Assembly: GCF_041260155.1 (NCBI RefSeq)
Contig: NW_027248388.1
Location: 244,001 to 308,000 of the forward strand
Direction: 5' to 3'
Length of the DNA: 64,000 nt
DNA from: Ptychodera flava
Taxonomy: Eukaryota > Hemichordata > Enteropneusta > Ptychoderidae
In this document: piece after piece, positions 1-10,324 of the stretch
Position numbering within the stretch: the first letter of the stretch is position 1
Layout: every line of letters begins with the position of its first letter
Made by a program: the position numbers and the translations under genes
Notes under the pieces: model-generated
Databases searched by the model: none
The model's input: the letters and a program-made list of their open reading frames with translations, nothing else
What the model was told of the DNA's origin: nothing

Positions 1-117
1 TCTCCGTTTATCATCATCAGAAGCACTGTCTATAAAGATACAGAAGGGGCAATTCAGATGTCTATAACTGAGGGCGCTAACGCCCTGCACGTAGAATGCC
101 AATGTAAGAGCAAAGTT

Positions 118-698
118 TAGTCTGGTCCCCTGACCCATTTCTACCTCTGGCTACGCTGCAAACGAAAATAGGGTCAGTTATGGGCTATTGTAAGCATGGC
201 TGCCATTGGTTTACAGTACGAACGCAGTGACTGAGTTGAATTCATTTCCAACTTAAAGTTATCTTTGAATTTAGATTTTGTATGCCAATGGAGAAATTTT
301 ACCTCCATTGTTATCAGAACCAAGCATCCTATGTCGACATTGAATTAAAAACGTAAAAATCACTTATTTTTTTGTTACTTCAATACATGAAAAAGGAGTG
401 ACAGTATGTTACGTCTGAGACAAAAATCATAGACGATAATCGTCATTTCAAAACTAAATGCCATCATGCAAGTACAAAGTCGAAGACTTAAAAGTGAAGC
501 CGTTCAAATAAATTCAACGATCGATGTTTCATCGTGTAATTTCCAAGCTTACCATTATACAGATGTGCTGAATACATGATCTTGTCAGGCGACTGTGTCA
601 TTAATAGCCAGCCATGGTAGCCTGGGCTTAGCCCGTACCTGACTCTATTTTCGGGAGCAGCGCAGCCAGCGGTAGAAATGGGCTAGTGGACCAGACTA
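118..698. mobile_element. Non-autonomous DNA transposon (MITE-like)
   Basis: The left end begins TAGTCTGGTC and the right end finishes with its reverse complement, GACCAGACTA with small changes. The matching arms extend about 60 bp, both containing a block like CCCATTTCTACC and a block like CGAAAATAG. No coding capacity is seen between the arms. A TA target duplication is possible but cannot be told apart from the element ends. Confidence 0.6.
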
Positions 699-786
699 AG
701 GCAACATTATCTTGTCTGTAATACGGTTGCAAGCCTTGGTAAGTGGATGCTTACATTTCTTTACATTAATCATGGGTGACTAGTTA

Positions 787-943
<157 letters not shown>

Positions 944-1102
944 GAAGGATTTATGGTGATTCATTAATCAATTTGCTAATCATGGAAACACATGCCGAGA
1001 GACTGGAATAAGGCTGGCAAATATAGAAGACCAGAAAAAAAAACCCAGATCGCCTCAGATAGACAACAAAAATGATCCTAAATTATATTGGGAATGTCTT
1101 AC

Positions 1103-1333
1103 CTTTTACAGACTTCACAGCTACCACTGTCTTGCCGCTTTTGCCAGCAATTTCAGTCGCCGTGGCCCGTTTATCTGCCCGTACGACCCAGTGCCAATGA
1201 GTTCATGCACTTTGATATGCTGGCGTGGAAAATCGTTGGAGCGTGCGCCGAGTTTCATGTAGATGTCAGCTGTATCCGTAGCAGGCTGGCGAAGAGATGT
1301 GTACTGCGATTCTAAAGACGTGTAATTGCTTTC
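1103..1333 (-). CDS. Gene A exon: juxtamembrane segment and start of tyrosine kinase domain
   Basis: This is the cytoplasmic exon of the Ig receptor tyrosine kinase. The acceptor (tcctcag, phase 0) matches the phase-0 donor of the transmembrane exon at 4222. The reading begins ESNYTSLESQYTSL, continues through IYMKLG, then gives DFPRQHIKVHELIGTGSYGQ, which is the usual juxtamembrane-to-kinase entry with a GxGxxG nucleotide-binding loop. After one frame change it reads KRATATEI and then TVVAVKSVKG; the lysine of VAVK would be the ATP-contacting lysine of subdomain II. The donor at 1102 (gtaag) leaves phase 1. The exon is 231 nt where 232 would keep the frame, so one base seems to be missing just after GSYGQ. 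The kinase identification rests on motifs only; the catalytic loop and activation segment are outside the window. Confidence 0.75.
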
Positions 1334-2920
1334 CTGAGGATGTGACGATACAAGACAGACTATCAGTATCATCGGCATTATTTCTGAAATACTGTCATTC
1401 GCTAAGTATATAGATAGCAAAATAGTATATTCTATCAGTTTCGATTTTCCATATGCTTGGGAGGGGGGTGGGCTTTCAGTTATTACGAGGATCACAGGCG
1501 AGGGGAAATCAAGTACATGTTAAGATTAATGTGACCCCCTCTTTTTATTTTAAGCCCTGCCCCTACGCAACCTCGAAATATTACATTTCCTGTACACGCA
1601 TGTACTTTCAGTGATCCCTCTCTAGTCAAGTTCAATTGATTACATATTTGAAATTAAAACGCATAGCAGCTAACGTAATGCGTGTGCGTATAGCCTTTAT
1701 TAGTTCCACCTTAGGGTGTATGCGAATGAATCTAACTAGTGTCAACTGTGTAATTGATAATGGGCACATTCATGTATTTCACCAACTTCATGTATTGTAT
1801 ATTCGTTGGGTAAGCTATTGCAATTCTCTTTAAGTGATTATTGTGGAAAGTTTTTTTCTTTGAAATTTTGTATAAACCACAGTAAAAATTTGTATCAATT
1901 ACATGGTTAGCAACAGTCAGATGTGACCCTCCCCAAGGACAGGTTTGTAAATATGAAGCTCGAAGCTTGAGGCTCATAATGATTGTTCGTTCCCTTGGGT
2001 CAAGTTTCAGCGATAATCATGAATAGCCAGGGAGTCGATGGCACAAACTGTAGAGAAGATTACGCTTTGGTTTCTGTATATATAGTGCTGGGATATAATT
2101 AGCTGGCATCAATTGGATCATTTCGATGAAGTGATAGGTTTCGAGCGGCACAGGAGAATTGCCGCACATGGTGATCTAAAATGGGTTTTGTTGCCATGAT
2201 GAAAAAGGTACACCCATGCAACCCCGAAAGAAAACTATATATCTACATTAAAAATTACACTGAATAGTCACCGCCCCTTTTAAAGCTATTTAAATACATT
2301 CAACCTGTGTTGTCTTATAAAACAATGAATTGAAGACTGTTGCCGTAAGTTTTGTTCGAAAATTGTTCCATTTTACATCTGCTTATCACTGATGGTAGAA
2401 TGAAAAACACTGTTCAATACGTTGATGTTCAAGTTTGCAGATGTTTAGATTATTTATCAATATATTTTGATCTGACCTTCTCTGACTCAGTAAACTCCAA
2501 ATCCTGATAATGGCCTTTGTCGTCGTCGTTGTCCTGGTGGCGAATAATATAATGTCACAGTTTTAAACATAGACATCAATTTTTGGGCTACCTTTCTGAA
2601 AATGGAATTCTAGTACATGTTTCACTAAAGTGAAGTAATGTTTGTTACTTTAATAATATTATGATTTTCAATATATATAGAAGCGTAGTTTTATGGACAT
2701 ATATTACGACGACGGTGTCCTTTCTAAATGTATGCAATCCTCGGACTCTTCGTTAAAAGCGCAACAAGAGCTTAGCCAATGATTAATTAATAAACTTCCA
2801 TTGTTCATTCTCTCAGTAAGAGTGATACGTTTAATATATTAAAACCAGTTTGAACAAATTTGAACAACTGTTTGTGAAACTTTTACAAAAAATCACATAC
2901 TCAGCGAAAAAGTAAGCTTG

Positions 2921-2925
<5 letters not shown>

Positions 2926-2987
<62 letters not shown>
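2926..2987. repeat. (CT)n microsatellite
   Basis: About 31 uninterrupted CT dinucleotides. Confidence 0.97.
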
Positions 2988-2990
<3 letters not shown>

Positions 2991-3268
2991 ATACACATAC
3001 ACAAAGACCTACCTTTCCAATATGTTTTAATTCTGCGCCTAAAGATGTCCCTTGTTCTTCGGATTGTTCCTACATAACAAACAAACACAGAGTTGAATCA
3101 TTCATCTGATTAATACTGTAAATATAATAATTGCGACCTCAAGCTAATGTTTGCGTACGTAGACATATACGTGGCTGGGTTGACCTTTGACCCGCATAGC
3201 GACGCACGCTACCCCACCGACAGATAGCTGCGTTTCCACAGCTAATACACGGGTAGGATAGATACTAT

Positions 3269-3796
3269 TATAACACACCACATGCTCATTCCATGTCGTG
3301 ATTCGCCAGAATACGTCACGTGACGAGAAAATAGATACGTCTAGTCCCCAATGGATCGACAAAAGTGACGTCAGAGGGTAATTTTTGAAAAGCTATTTCC
3401 CTAGGGAAATAGTTTTTCCAAATTTGGAAAAGTGCCTGGTCACGTGACCGTAGTGTCGTCTGCAGCTTTTGCAACAATGGCGGGTGACTAGAACGTGATG
3501 TGCGTCCGGGATAGGTGACGACACATTCTCTGAAACAGATTTTCCAACATTTTCCAACATTCCAACAGCGTTGGAACTTGAACAGCTCATCGACGGAACA
3601 GATTAAAGTGCAACTAAGGATGTCGCTAGGTATGCTTAGAATATTTTTTGAAAGATAGTGGTACCACGTACGTACAACTGAAACCGCTGTGGAAACATCG
3701 CCCGGTAAACTTGTCACAATGGATTGTTGCCGTGCAAAATATCAAAACACATTAAAAACTATATAACAATACAACATGAGCATGTGGTGTGTTATA
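3269..3796. repeat. Inverted-repeat-bounded segment
   Basis: The left arm at 3269-3290 (ATAACACACCACATGCTCAT) is matched by its reverse complement at about 3775-3795. The interior (505 bp) is not clearly palindromic and has no convincing gene. It may be a small DNA transposon whose right end touches the palindrome at 3798. Confidence 0.4.
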
Positions 3797-3797
3797 A

Positions 3798-3990
3798 AAC
3801 ACCTATAGCCTGGTCTTTATTCGGGCTATAGCGCTCGTCTATTACCCCTCGTGGCCGTGTGTTACCAGAAACACATCGCTATACCCCTCGGCCTACGGCC
3901 TCGGGGAATAGCGATGTGTTTCTGGTAACGCACGGCCCCTCGGGGTAATAGACGGGCGCTATAGCCCTCATGACCAGGCAATAGGTGTTT
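3798..3990. repeat. Near-perfect palindrome (foldback element)
   Basis: The left arm starts with AAACACCTATAGCCTGGTC; the right arm ends with its reverse complement, GACCAGGCAATAGGTGTTT. Arms of about 94 bp pair almost throughout (blocks GGCTATAGCGC, CGTCTATTACCCC, TTACCAGAAACACATCGCTAT) around a centre near 3895. Confidence 0.85.
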
Positions 3991-4075
3991 ACAATAGATG
4001 ACTGGACCAACGGATGAATGAACACAAGTGTTAGCTCGGAGATAGAGAAATTGAAGGGGGGACAGATATAGAGAC

Positions 4076-4078
<3 letters not shown>

Positions 4079-4136
<58 letters not shown>
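4079..4136. repeat. (AG)n microsatellite
   Basis: About 29 AG dinucleotides inside the gene A intron, some 85 bp downstream (in gene sense) of the transmembrane-exon donor. Confidence 0.97.
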
Positions 4137-4140
<4 letters not shown>

Positions 4141-4221
4141 CCAAAATCAAATTTGAAATTCTTTGCTATCGTAAGAAGTACACATAAATAGACATGAAAA
4201 TGCAGTTGAGTCTCCCCTTAC

Positions 4222-4313
4222 CGGTGAATACTTTCTTCGTCTGTACCAGTAATATCCGAGAGCAAGAGCAACGCCGATAACGATAAGCAGGCCAAAAACG
4301 ATCCCAGTAATTC
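4222..4313 (-). CDS. Gene A exon: transmembrane helix
   Basis: The acceptor (ttcgtcag) joins in phase 1 and the donor (gtaaggg) leaves in phase 0. The translation is GITGIVFGLLIVIGVALALG followed by YYWYRRRKYSP: about 20 hydrophobic residues and then a basic stop-transfer cluster, as in a type I membrane protein. The phase change from 1 to 0 marks the switch from extracellular Ig exons to the cytoplasmic exon. Confidence 0.85.
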
Positions 4314-4759
4314 CTGACGAATTTCAATGATTATAGAAAGGCGAAAAGTAATAATATTTTCAGAATATCGTACTGTGATGTTTACAATAAATCGTACATT
4401 AAAACCTTAGTGCTATCGAGGAAGGAATGTAAAGTGAAATATTCACCATTGGAAGAAACAGTAGTTTTAAAATAACGGAACAACATGTTCTTAAGGTACA
4501 ATAATGTCAGATGGACAACAAATATACGTGCATAGTCTGTGAGACATTTTCCATTGAAAGATGATATTTTTTACTCTATAAACCCTTGGTTTTAGCGATG
4601 AGAGTTATCAAACGTTATACAGATACTGTATCTCGTATTTTCGAAATGAAAGAACGCAGTATACCTGATTGATTATCTGACAAATATACTTACGATGAAG
4701 GGGCAAAAAATATCACGATAAATCTGAAAACAACGGTAGACATTTAATGATATGCATAC

Positions 4760-5064
4760 CTCCAGCAGAAACTCCTCTTCTCCCTACTAATTTAATTCTG
4801 CACTGATCTACAAATACGTAGTTTGTAGCAGTACTATGACGTAGTCTCCATAGTCTTCTTTGGTGACGAAAGCCACGATCAACTTACTCGTTGTCTCAGT
4901 CCCTTCTATCGTCTCCTCTGAGCTGGTAGTGATTTGTTGACCGTCTTTCTGCCAAACGAAGGTTGGCGACGGACTTGCGGACATTACGCAGACAAGCGTT
5001 GCGTTCACGCCGATGTCTGCCTCGACCTCGTCGCTGAAATGCGATCGCTGAACGGTGGGTTCGA
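4760..5064 (-). CDS. Gene A exon: Ig domain 8, membrane-proximal
   Basis: The translation begins VEPTVQRSHFSDEVEADIG, has the B-strand cysteine in TLVCVMSAS and the core tryptophan in FVWQKDG, then KEDYGDYV. An I-set-type F strand (YGDYVC) is expected there, but the frame shifts by two bases at about 4835 and the second cysteine is lost. Past that point another frame reads TATNYVFVDQCRIKLV and ends SAG in phase 1, which joins the transmembrane exon. The exon is 305 nt; 303 would keep phase 1 throughout. It corresponds to the last Ig exon of gene B. Confidence 0.7.
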
Positions 5065-5612
5065 CTGAAAATAATGAACGATTTCGTATCACGGTAAAAT
5101 GTAACCTTATCACTGTCGGACAAGAGCTGGGTATGATAATAGATTTGGTGGAAGTTATCATGACAGCGTTTTTTGTCGAGAAGAGGCGAAATTAGCTGTT
5201 TTCGCCAGTTTGCTCTGTCTGTAAACTATAGCTTGGAAAAGCCTAGCCTTCAGTTTGTCATTACAACCGTAGACGTTATTGGTGATAATCGGATAAAATT
5301 TCGAGCTAGAATCCATTGAGCAACGATAGCTTGTAAGTAACTATTTACATAATCGAAACCTGCTCCTACAAAAACTTTGAAGAAGAAATGTGAAATAACG
5401 ATAGAGTACCATTCACAAGGATTATCCATAGACCCTCGTTTTTTTCTCGAGGGTCTATGGATTATCCAATTCAAATTACATCAAAAACTAGCATTAACCA
5501 CTTAGAAATGTATCTGATTAAGCTGCTGATGCTATTTTTGGCATCTGATTTTACCAGAACATTTGTTCACAGTACTCGGCCGCAATGACCGTGTTTCCGA
5601 TCTATTACTTAC

Positions 5613-5876
5613 AGTGTACATCTAGGTAGGTGGTGCTTCTACCAACACCTTGAGTGTTGTCATAGAAGGTGTTTGTCGCCTCGCAGGTGTAGTTTCCGGC
5701 CATATCTCTTGTAACGTCGGTTAGTGGAAGGGTTGAACCAGGCTGCCTGTCACCGTTTAGCAAAATCCAGTGGATGTTGGCATTCGCTGGATTGCCGCTT
5801 GCCACACTACACGAGAGAGTCAAGCTCCGACCTACTACGATTTCTGCACGCTTCTCTGTGCTTACCGTTGGCGGAT
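5613..5876 (-). CDS. Gene A exon: Ig domain 7
   Basis: A phase 1-1 exon of 264 nt, the size most common in gene B. It reads PPTVSTEKRAEIVVGRSLTL, cysteine in LSCSVAS, tryptophan in IHWILLNGD, second cysteine in GNYTCEATNTFYDNTQG, and ends YLDVHC across the splice site. The donor is gtaagtaat. It is the gene A domain closest in style to the tandem Ig exons of gene B. Confidence 0.85.
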
Positions 5877-6028
5877 CTACGTGAAATCACACACATCACG
5901 TTATTGTTTATCGTGTCACGTTCCTAGTTACTCGGAGTGTCGGATCGACGGTGCGTGAAAAAATCGACCCCACTCTCTAAGAAATCGTCCTACACTATGT
6001 ATAAATGCGAATACACTAAAGCGATATA

Positions 6029-6257
6029 TATTAACCCTTTGAGCGCCATAGTCAATTTCTGTTGCCTTTATAAAATATTCGAAGTCAATTTTTTTTTCAG
6101 ATTATTGCTAAAATTTTGACAAAAAACTGTAGCCACTGAAATATGATGTCCAATTTGTCCAAAATTATCAGTAAAAAATACAGAAAAAAACATAAAAAAT
6201 TGTAAATTGTTGCACTAAAATTTTGGTGGGAAAAATTACAGTACTCAAAGGGTTAAA
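6029..6257. mobile_element. MITE with TTAACCCTTTGAG ends
   Basis: The left end reads TTAACCCTTTGAGCGCC and the right end ACTCAAAGGGTTAAA, giving inverted ends of about 13 bp. Its right part (GTTGCACTAAAATTTTGGTG and the following GGAAAAATTACAG) is shared with 24070-24108, so it belongs to a family with at least two copies here. It lies in a gene A intron and is non-coding. Confidence 0.65.
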
Positions 6258-6659
6258 ATAGCTTTGATTGAATAATACGTGCAAAATGTTATCCCATGGC
6301 GTAATGGTTAGCACACGGCCCGGAACTACAAAAATACGCAGGTCATAGTGCTGTTAAAAAGATTTTATATTTGTCTGTGTCGGTTTGGGGAATGTACATC
6401 ACTGTTGGCAGACACAGAAAAGGCCCGAAATAGTCGAATTGTCCAGTTAACTAATGGACAACAAGCCACTAGTTATCGCCAATTTTTCGGTGAATATCTT
6501 GGCGGGAGAAGACGTTCAGGTATCAGCAGTGAAACTCGCCTTGGATTTCAGGTTAGTGACGCGGAAGAATGCATAGCCATAAATTAGGATATAGTTTTGA
6601 AGCAGTTACAATAATCATTCAATGTTTCCAGTGTGAATTTAACGCATTTTGTGGCCATG

Positions 6660-6800
6660 TTAGAAAAAGAATGTCACATAACATGGACCTGGGATCAGAT
6701 TCCTCACATTCGGGTGGAATATTTTGCCTTACACTCTTTTACAGCTCCCGTGAGACAAAATATCCTCCTATCGTGTGGGGTGTGAGATTTTATTAGTCTC
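6660..6800. repeat. Fragment related to the terminal repeats of the 59.8-62.8 kb element
   Basis: The blocks GGACCTGGGATCAGATTCCTCA and GTGAGACAAAATATCC with GTGTGGGGTGTGAGAT resemble the right terminal region at about 62570-62760. It appears to be a short diverged solo copy of that family. Confidence 0.45.
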
Positions 6801-7433
6801 TCTCGCACCATAACTGTGGATTTGGGTTACTTACATATGAAAACCATCTTCACCTGCTTTGAGCAACCAACCACTTTCAGCAATTACCAAATTTAATTCC
6901 ATTCACATTCGTATATAAACATTTTCACCGGGATTGACTTTAAAGGGAAATAAGCCGTAACTTGTGTCAATTTTTTCAGTATTCTGCTTCTGTATATCAA
7001 CTACCGTGTCTGAACCTAATCTATTTGTCATGCTGAAATTTCGAGTATTCTTTTTTTTCAAAACAGCTTGTATGTGTAAAGTGATCATTGTTTATTGCTC
7101 ACAAATGAACTCTAGTTCGGACTTGAATACGATTTTCAACAATAACAGTGTAGATTATACTCATATTTGTTGTGTTGGCATGCTAAATACTTGGCATTAA
7201 ACTACATTGTAGGGATTCAATGCAGAAAGTGTATGGAAACCACAAAACAAAAATTCTCAAAAATAGCCAAAAGATACAGCTTATTGTTAACGCATCTATC
7301 TCTGCCTTTAGGGTAATCTAAAGTATCGTTTAACCGACATCACGATGATAATATTCCACTTTAAATTATTACATTTTATCCGACACGAAATTTTGAAAGC
7401 CTTCCGATATCATAGGCTCCAAGAAATACTTAC

Positions 7434-7703
7434 ACTGCACATTTAGTGTTAAATATTGACTCTCGCTGCCTGGATTACCATTGAAGAGCACGTTGCTGCC
7501 AACGCAATAATACTGTCCGCTCTGTCCACGACTTACGTTCGGTAAATCCAACAGACTCGTATTGCTGACCACAGAACTGCCGTCCTCCCATTCCACCGTC
7601 GCCGTAGGGTTGGCATCGACGGTGCAATCCTCTGTGTACGTTCTCCCTTCCACCGTCGTCACTTCCTGGTAGCGGTGTTCTCCTATGTCCACGACAGGAT
7701 GAT
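7434..7703 (-). CDS. Gene A exon: Ig domain 6
   Basis: A phase 1-1 exon of 270 nt. It reads HPVVDIGEHRYQEVTTVEG, cysteine in TEDCTVDANP, tryptophan in TVEWEDGS, second cysteine in GQYYCVGSNVLFNGNPG, and ends LTLNVQC. Acceptor gtag, donor gtaagtatt. The frame is intact. Confidence 0.85.
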
Positions 7704-8000
7704 CTACCCAACATTGTATGAGAAAATAGGACGTGAAAATATGCCACAGTTCTCTACTCGCAGCGACCAGTCCCAAACTTTGGTAGCACAAATATAAAGG
7801 AAGGCAGTATCTCGAACAAAACAAAACGAAATTTAAATAAATAATATTACTAAAAAGTATTTGTTGAAAAAAAACGCGCTTATTTCCTTGTTCACTTACA
7901 TGGCATTTTATACGATCTCTTGTTTTTTTAGAATACTTTATTGTGAGTCTTAATTATTGAAATATATATTTCTTTGTACTTCTGCCTGTCTAATAAGAAT

Positions 8001-8024
8001 GTATATATATATATATATATATAT
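8001..8024. repeat. Short (TA)n tract
   Basis: About 12 TA dinucleotides within the intron between Ig domains 5 and 6 of gene A. Confidence 0.9.
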
Positions 8025-8271
8025 ACTCCTGAACAAATTTCAACGTGTTCAATTCAAACGTTAAAGCACATTCTGAGAGTCTTAGACTCTTACCGTACAA
8101 AATGTTTCAGTAAATGCTATTTGAAGGCGTGAAAACTAACAAGCTTTTCTCACTTAATGGAAACATAGATGTATGATGTTCCTTCCAAACGATAATTGAC
8201 ACAGTCAAGCCCCCTCAGTGGAAGGCAAAAGTCGTGTCGGGGAATTCCAGAGGTTATCGGTCAAGTCCCGA

Positions 8272-8605
8272 AAGTAGTGAAACTTGGAAGAGAGACTTGA
8301 ATTTGATGAACTTTCACGTCTTTATACAACAAATGCTGTATTCAATATACGTCAATATACCAATCGTATATCAAGCGTACTTTTTTGTATAACATGGTGA
8401 CTTTTAGCGTATCCTAAATTGCTTGACGAGGCATATACTAGCCTAGTATGTCAGGCCTACACGAGCCTGGTATTTTTTTATCTCTGTAGGTCACCGATAA
8501 AGTAAGCGGTGAACCCTTTACGTCGTTGGCAACTTGGACAAAAAACACTCGGTAAAAAGACGTGAATGATCATCAAATTCAAGTCTCCCTTCCAAGTAGT
8601 CTACT
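8272..8605. mobile_element. Inverted-repeat element in a gene A intron
   Basis: The left arm (AACTTGGAAGAGAGACTTGA, then ATTTGATGA and TTCACGTCTTT) is matched inverted at about 8555-8605 (AAAGACGTGAATGATCATCA and onward). Arms are about 50-55 bp. The interior has no coding capacity and holds a smaller palindrome near 8430-8465. Confidence 0.6.
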
Positions 8606-8915
8606 GTTCTTGGGTCCATCATGGTATTTCCGAGAAGTACATACAAAAGGAAATGCGAGTTATGCAAGGTGTTAAGAATTTTGGTTTTTCTTGGTTTTTT
8701 TTCTTGGTTAGTATTTCAGATACCAAGAAAGTCTTACTACTTTGAGTGATGTGCGCCTTCCAGGTTTCAGCGAAACGCAAAGACACATCACAGTCCAAAT
8801 TACTCATTAGTCTGACAACAATCTACTTTGGAGCCAACATCCCTCCGAAATCCTGTTCGGAAGTTTCGCACTTAGAACAGTATATGTATGAATGTGTAAA
8901 ATGGTCGACACTCAC

Positions 8916-9176
8916 ACTGCACATCGAGTTCAAACGAAACAGAATCACTTCCAATGTCGTTGTCCCAGAACGTGTTCCTCGCCTCACATGTGTACGTCCC
9001 ATGTTGGTCTCGCTCGACGCCCGTTAGAGAGAGCGTATTCGAAGAACTGATCTCGCTACCATCATACACCCATCGCACAGATGCCGCTGGGTTAGAGTCA
9101 ACGTTGCACTCTCTGTGATACGAATCGCCTTTGACTACAGCATTGTCAGAAACTTCTAGGCTGACCTGAGGAGAAT
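8916..9176 (-). CDS. Gene A exon: Ig domain 5
   Basis: A phase 1-1 exon of 261 nt. It reads SPQVSLEVSDNAVVKGDSY, cysteine in RECNVDSNP, tryptophan in VRWVYDGS, second cysteine in GTYTCEARNTFWDNDIG, and ends FELDVQC. Donor gtgagtgt. The frame is intact. Confidence 0.86.
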
Positions 9177-10055
9177 CTGTCAATGAAAGGAATCATCAAA
9201 CAAGTGGAATAAATACTTGGCGAGAATCGTGACCTATAAATATATTACAGACAACTGCAGCTTTAGGCAGAATTGCCAAAATTATAATTTACGAATAAAT
9301 ATGGAAAGATGGATAGATTGCGATGAGCAATTTATTTGCAGTCAAAATTTTTGTGGATATCTTAAAATAATATGTGTCATACATACTTAACCCATAATCA
9401 GCCAAAATCATGTAAATATTTTTAACAAATAGGGAGCCTGTAAGAACAATTTTCTTGGTAATATTTGCATATCAGATGTCTTTCCTATTTTTTTTAAATC
9501 CATCCTTTTGTAACTTTCTATCCTTCCCTAATCTACCTCTTTAAAACAGATCTACATTTTCTGTATACTTCTATATCTGCACCTCTCCCTCATTTGTAAA
9601 CATAATCTGCAATAAAGTATATTTTTACAGAGCATCTGTGTAACATTTGTAAGTGAATGGTAGCTGGTGGTCGTCATTTTCCGAAATTACTAGGACGTGT
9701 TATGTGGAATATATGTAATTTTACTTCCAAAATACGATGCGTAACAGAGAATAACGTCTAATAGCTATTGATTTTTTTCTGTCTAAGGTGATAATTGCTA
9801 TTTATGAAATACCGGGGATGAAAATTAAAATGGTTCGCTGTTTTACTATTAGAGGAAATTGTTTTGGACATTGTATATGATGACACCTGTAGAATGAGCA
9901 TTAAAGTGGATACAAATCGCCCCGTATTTACCACATGATAGGCAATACAGGGCAGCCAAACGCACTCACAAGCAAAAAATTCGTCTTGATTGAATTTTTT
10001 TCAGTTTTTCGTTAAATATGAAAAGATTTGACCGATATCATAAATGATGTCTCAC

Positions 10056-10324
10056 ATTGAACATCGATAGATACGTTGACGTTGGCAAAGCCCGTTTTGC
10101 CATTCCAAAATATGTTACTTGCAGCACACATGTACCATCCATGATTGTCACGTGACACCGGTGAAAATTCCAACCACTTGTTGCTCGATGCGTCATTCCA
10201 GTGGAGGTGCTAACATCCGGGTTACTGTCAGTGACCTTGCATTCCACTATGATGTCTTTTCCGGCGATGACCTGGCCAGCGTCATTGGCAGAAGCTGATA
10301 TTTCCGTTTCAAGTTCAGGGTGAT
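10056..10324 (-). CDS. Gene A exon: Ig domain 4, frame disrupted
   Basis: The translation begins HPELETEISASANDAG, first cysteine in IVECKVTDSNPDVS. One base then appears to be missing near 10195. Downstream, another frame reads HWNDASSNKWLEFSPVSRD (core tryptophan), GWYMCAASNIFWNGKTG (second cysteine) and SIDVQC. The exon is 269 nt where 270 would be expected. Both halves are clear Ig sequence, so this is a single indel in a real exon or an assembly error. Confidence 0.72.

Larger units (their letters stand above)
1334..4221 (-). other. Gene A intron with repeats
   Basis: No exon is recognised. The intron holds a CT tract (about 2926-2987), a pair of 22-bp inverted arms near 3269 and 3775, a strong palindrome at 3798-3990 and an AG tract at 4079-4136. 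Confidence 0.6.

Noticed and set aside
1-117. Possible kinase exon at the left edge
   Set aside because: An open minus-strand frame exists, but it lacks kinase motifs and a convincing acceptor and donor pair.
1121-1333. ITAM in the gene A juxtamembrane segment
   Set aside because: The two YTSL motifs have only three residues between them; an ITAM needs six to eight.
6290-6352. tRNA-like A box (TGGCGTAATGGTTAGCAC)
   Set aside because: The A box looks good, but the anticodon arm does not pair and the B box (AGGTCATAGTGC) is far from GGTTCGANTCC. At most an old tRNA-derived fragment.
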